Assembly: GCF_019145205.1 (NCBI RefSeq)
Contig: NZ_JAHSTT010000004.1
Span: forward strand, 248,001 to 312,000
Length of the DNA: 64,000 nucleotides
Direction: 5' to 3'
From: Pseudomonas khavaziana
GTDB taxonomy: Bacteria; Pseudomonadota; Gammaproteobacteria; Pseudomonadales; Pseudomonadaceae
Below the pieces are notes generated by a model, which was given only the letters and a program-made list of their open reading frames with translations, was not told the DNA's origin and made no database searches. A program made the translations under genes and the position numbers. This document shows, one piece after another, positions 62,140 to 64,000 of this stretch; positions within the stretch are counted from its first letter, which is position 1; each line of letters starts with the position of its first letter.

Positions 62140-63912
62140 ATGTGTGGATTAGCTGGCGAGTTACGCTTTGATCATCAACCTGCCGACCTGGCAGCGGTAG
62201 AACGCATCACCCATCACCTCGCCCCCCGAGGCCCCGACGCGTGGGGCTTCCATGCCCAAGGGCCGATTGCCCTGGGCCATCGTCGATTGAAAATCATGGA
62301 CCTGTCGGATGGCTCCGCCCAACCGATGGTCGACGCCCAATTGGGGCTGTCCTTGGCGTTCAACGGTGCAATCTATAACTTCCCGGAATTACGTGAAGAG
62401 CTGGAAGCCCTCGGCTACGCCTTCTATTCCGGCGGTGATACCGAAGTGCTGCTCAAGGGTTATCACGCCTGGGGCGAAGCACTGCTGCCCAAGCTCAACG
62501 GCATGTTTGCGTTCGCCATCTGGGAGCGCGACGCCCAACGCCTGTTCGTCGCCCGTGACCGCTTGGGCGTAAAACCTTTGTACCTGTCGCGCACCGGCCA
62601 GCGCCTGCGCTTTGCCTCGGCCTTGCCGGCGCTGCTCAAGGGCGGCGATATCAACCCGATCCTGGATCCGGTGGCGCTTAATCATTATTTGAATTTCCAC
62701 GCCGTGGTGCCCGCACCGCGCACCTTGCTGGCGGGTATTGAAAAGCTGCCGCCCGCCACCTGGATGCGCATCGATGCCAGCGGCAAGACCGAGCAGAAAA
62801 CCTGGTGGACCCTGCCCTACGGCCCCCATGAGGATGAGCAGAACCTTAGCCTGGAAGACTGGACCGACCGCGTCCTCGACAGCACCCGCGAAGCCGTGGC
62901 GATCCGCCAACGTGCCGCCGTGGATGTGGGTGTGCTGCTCTCCGGTGGCGTCGATTCGAGCATGCTCGTCGGCCTGCTGCGTGAAGTCGGCGTGCAAGAC
63001 CTGTCGACCTTTTCCATCGGCTTTGAAGATGCCGGTGGCGAACGCGGCGATGAATTCCAGTACTCGGACCTGATCGCCAAGCACTACGGCACCCGCCATC
63101 ACCAACTGCGCATCGCCGAGAGCGAAATCATCGAGCAGTTGCCGGCGGCGTTCCATGCCATGAGCGAACCGATGGTCAGTCATGACTGCATCGCCTTTTA
63201 CCTGCTGTCGCGGGAAGTGGCCAAGCATTGCAAGGTAGTCCAGAGCGGCCAGGGCGCCGACGAGTTGTTCGCCGGTTACCACTGGTACCCGCAGGTGGAT
63301 GGCGCCAGCGACCCCTACGCCGCTTACCGCGATGCCTTCTTCGATCGCAGTTACGACGACTACGCCGCCACCGTCGCGCCCAAATGGCTGACCGCCAACG
63401 ACGCCGCCGGTGACTTTGTGCGCGAGCATTTTGCAATGCCCGGTGCCGACGCTGCGGTGGATAAGGCTCTGCGCCTGGACAGCACGGTGATGCTGGTGGA
63501 TGACCCGGTCAAGCGCGTGGATAACATGACCATGGCCTGGGGCCTGGAAGCACGTACGCCGTTCCTCGACTACCGCCTGGTGGAACTGTCGGCCCGCGTG
63601 CCGGGCAAGTTCAAGCTGCCCGACGGCGGCAAACAGGTACTCAAGGAAGCGGCGCGCCGGGTCATCCCCAGCGAAGTCATCGACCGCAAGAAAGGCTACT
63701 TCCCGGTGCCCGGCCTCAAGCACTTGCAAGGCGACACCTTGAACTGGGTGCGTGAACTGCTGCTGGACCCGAGCCAGGACCGTGGCCTGTTCAACCCGGC
63801 CATGCTCGACCGCTTGCTCACCGACCCCCAGGGCCAACTGACCCCGTTGCGCGGCTCCAAGCTATGGCAATTGGCGGCGCTGAACCTGTGGCTCAGCGAA
63901 CAAGGAATCTGA
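62140..63912 (+). CDS. N-acetylglutaminylglutamine amidotransferase (asparagine synthetase family)
   Basis: The 590-residue protein from ATG 62140 (MCGLAGELRFDHQPADLAAV, AAGGA upstream) has the class II glutaminase Cys2, LAPRGPDAWGFHAQGPIALG, and the synthetase domain with GVLLSGGVDSSMLVGL (about 263-278) and VVQSGQGADELFAGYHWYP. The next gene encodes the N-acetylglutaminylglutamine synthetase, which fixes the assignment. Together they make the osmoprotective dipeptide NAGGN, the amidotransferase supplying the terminal amide. It ends 3 bases before the next ATG, a tight operon. Confidence 0.9.
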   Translation: MCGLAGELRFDHQPADLAAVERITHHLAPRGPDAWGFHAQGPIALGHRRLKIMDLSDGSAQPMVDAQLGLSLAFNGAIYNFPELREELEALGYAFYSGGDTEVLLKGYHAWGEALLPKLNGMFAFAIWERDAQRLFVARDRLGVKPLYLSRTGQRLRFASALPALLKGGDINPILDPVALNHYLNFHAVVPAPRTLLAGIEKLPPATWMRIDASGKTEQKTWWTLPYGPHEDEQNLSLEDWTDRVLDSTREAVAIRQRAAVDVGVLLSGGVDSSMLVGLLREVGVQDLSTFSIGFEDAGGERGDEFQYSDLIAKHYGTRHHQLRIAESEIIEQLPAAFHAMSEPMVSHDCIAFYLLSREVAKHCKVVQSGQGADELFAGYHWYPQVDGASDPYAAYRDAFFDRSYDDYAATVAPKWLTANDAAGDFVREHFAMPGADAAVDKALRLDSTVMLVDDPVKRVDNMTMAWGLEARTPFLDYRLVELSARVPGKFKLPDGGKQVLKEAARRVIPSEVIDRKKGYFPVPGLKHLQGDTLNWVRELLLDPSQDRGLFNPAMLDRLLTDPQGQLTPLRGSKLWQLAALNLWLSEQGI

Positions 63913-63915
63913 TCG

Positions 63916-64000
63916 ATGAAACCGAATGCCGCGGCGTACAGCCAACGCTTACTCAAGGGCCAGGCGCCGACCTACGAGCGCCTGCAGGCGCGCCTGGCCG
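63916..64000 (+). CDS. N-acetylglutaminylglutamine synthetase, N-terminal start (runs off window)
   Basis: From ATG 63916 the frame gives MKPNAAAYSQRLLKGQAPTY followed by ERLQARLA to the window edge. The start matches the GNAT/ATP-grasp NAGGN synthetase, and it follows the amidotransferase by 3 bases. The full enzyme acetylates and joins two glutamines. Only 28 residues are visible, so the call relies on the start and context. Confidence 0.75.
   Translation, partial: MKPNAAAYSQRLLKGQAPTYERLQARLA

Noticed and set aside
62389..63837. Minus-strand ORF of 482 codons opposite the NAGGN amidotransferase
   Set aside because: Antisense shadow; the plus-strand gene has all the class II amidotransferase motifs.

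Overview
The window is chromosomal DNA of a Pseudomonas, most likely of the P. fluorescens group. The codon use is GC-rich, there are paired REP-type repeats of the GTGGGAGGGGGCTTGCTCCC and GTAGGAGCGAGCTTGCTCGC kinds, and the gene set is typical: UndA, MnmC, polyphosphate:AMP phosphotransferase, DUF6124, the N-acetylglutaminylglutamine pair and DUF2986. Both edges cut genes: a GH18 chitinase on the left and an N-acetylglutaminylglutamine synthetase on the right.

Left part (1-17.3 kb): a chitin-degrading pair (AA10 monooxygenase then GH18 chitinase, neither with a visible signal peptide), a HigB/HigA-like toxin-antitoxin pair with a palindromic operator, an LpxA-like acyltransferase, a DUF6124 gene behind a strongly folded leader, a secreted alpha/beta hydrolase, a MocR regulator, a stand-alone panB, a GlxA regulator with an isochorismatase-like hydrolase, a GNAT and YeeE/YedE pair, two TetR regulators each with recognisable operator-like palindromes beside a divergent target (a hot-dog protein and an MFS pump), an OmpR/histidine kinase pair, and small envelope proteins.

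Middle part (17.3-36.9 kb): a mosaic island next to the 3' end of tRNA-Asn. Its backbone is a decayed integrative element (truncated ParA/Soj beside the tRNA, a broken prepilin peptidase, a DsbA-like protein, a nuclease-like protein). IS1182-, IS30- and IS21-type sequences lie on top of it. The left edge is an IS21-type end that has replaced the C-terminus of a chromosomal lipoprotein gene. The cargo is visibly richer in A+T than the chromosome. Its most interesting item is a four-gene operon read leftwards: a TcuA-like flavoprotein, an AsnB-type amidotransferase, a GCS2-type carboxylate-amine ligase and an EamA exporter. I read this as a possible small biosynthetic cluster of unknown product. 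A perfect octanucleotide repeat (eight TATTCTTC units) lies upstream of it. Next to it is an MHS transporter / LysR / M20 amidohydrolase module. The IS21-like element at the right (istA intact, istB with a nonsense codon) appears to carry two passenger genes between its multi-repeat ends.

Right part (36.9-64 kb): core genes. These are lldD with a divergent LysR, a diguanylate cyclase behind a sigma-54-like promoter, undA (1-undecene synthesis), a GGDEF-EAL protein, an ABC exporter with a DsbA-like partner, trhO, BolA, DUF2059, fumC, an EamA transporter, a 0.9-kb nested palindromic intergenic region, a thiolase, pap, mnmC, a 1604-residue LRR-NEL E3 ubiquitin ligase-like effector, and the start of the N-acetylglutaminylglutamine osmolyte operon.

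All calls come from reading the sequence; no database search was run.
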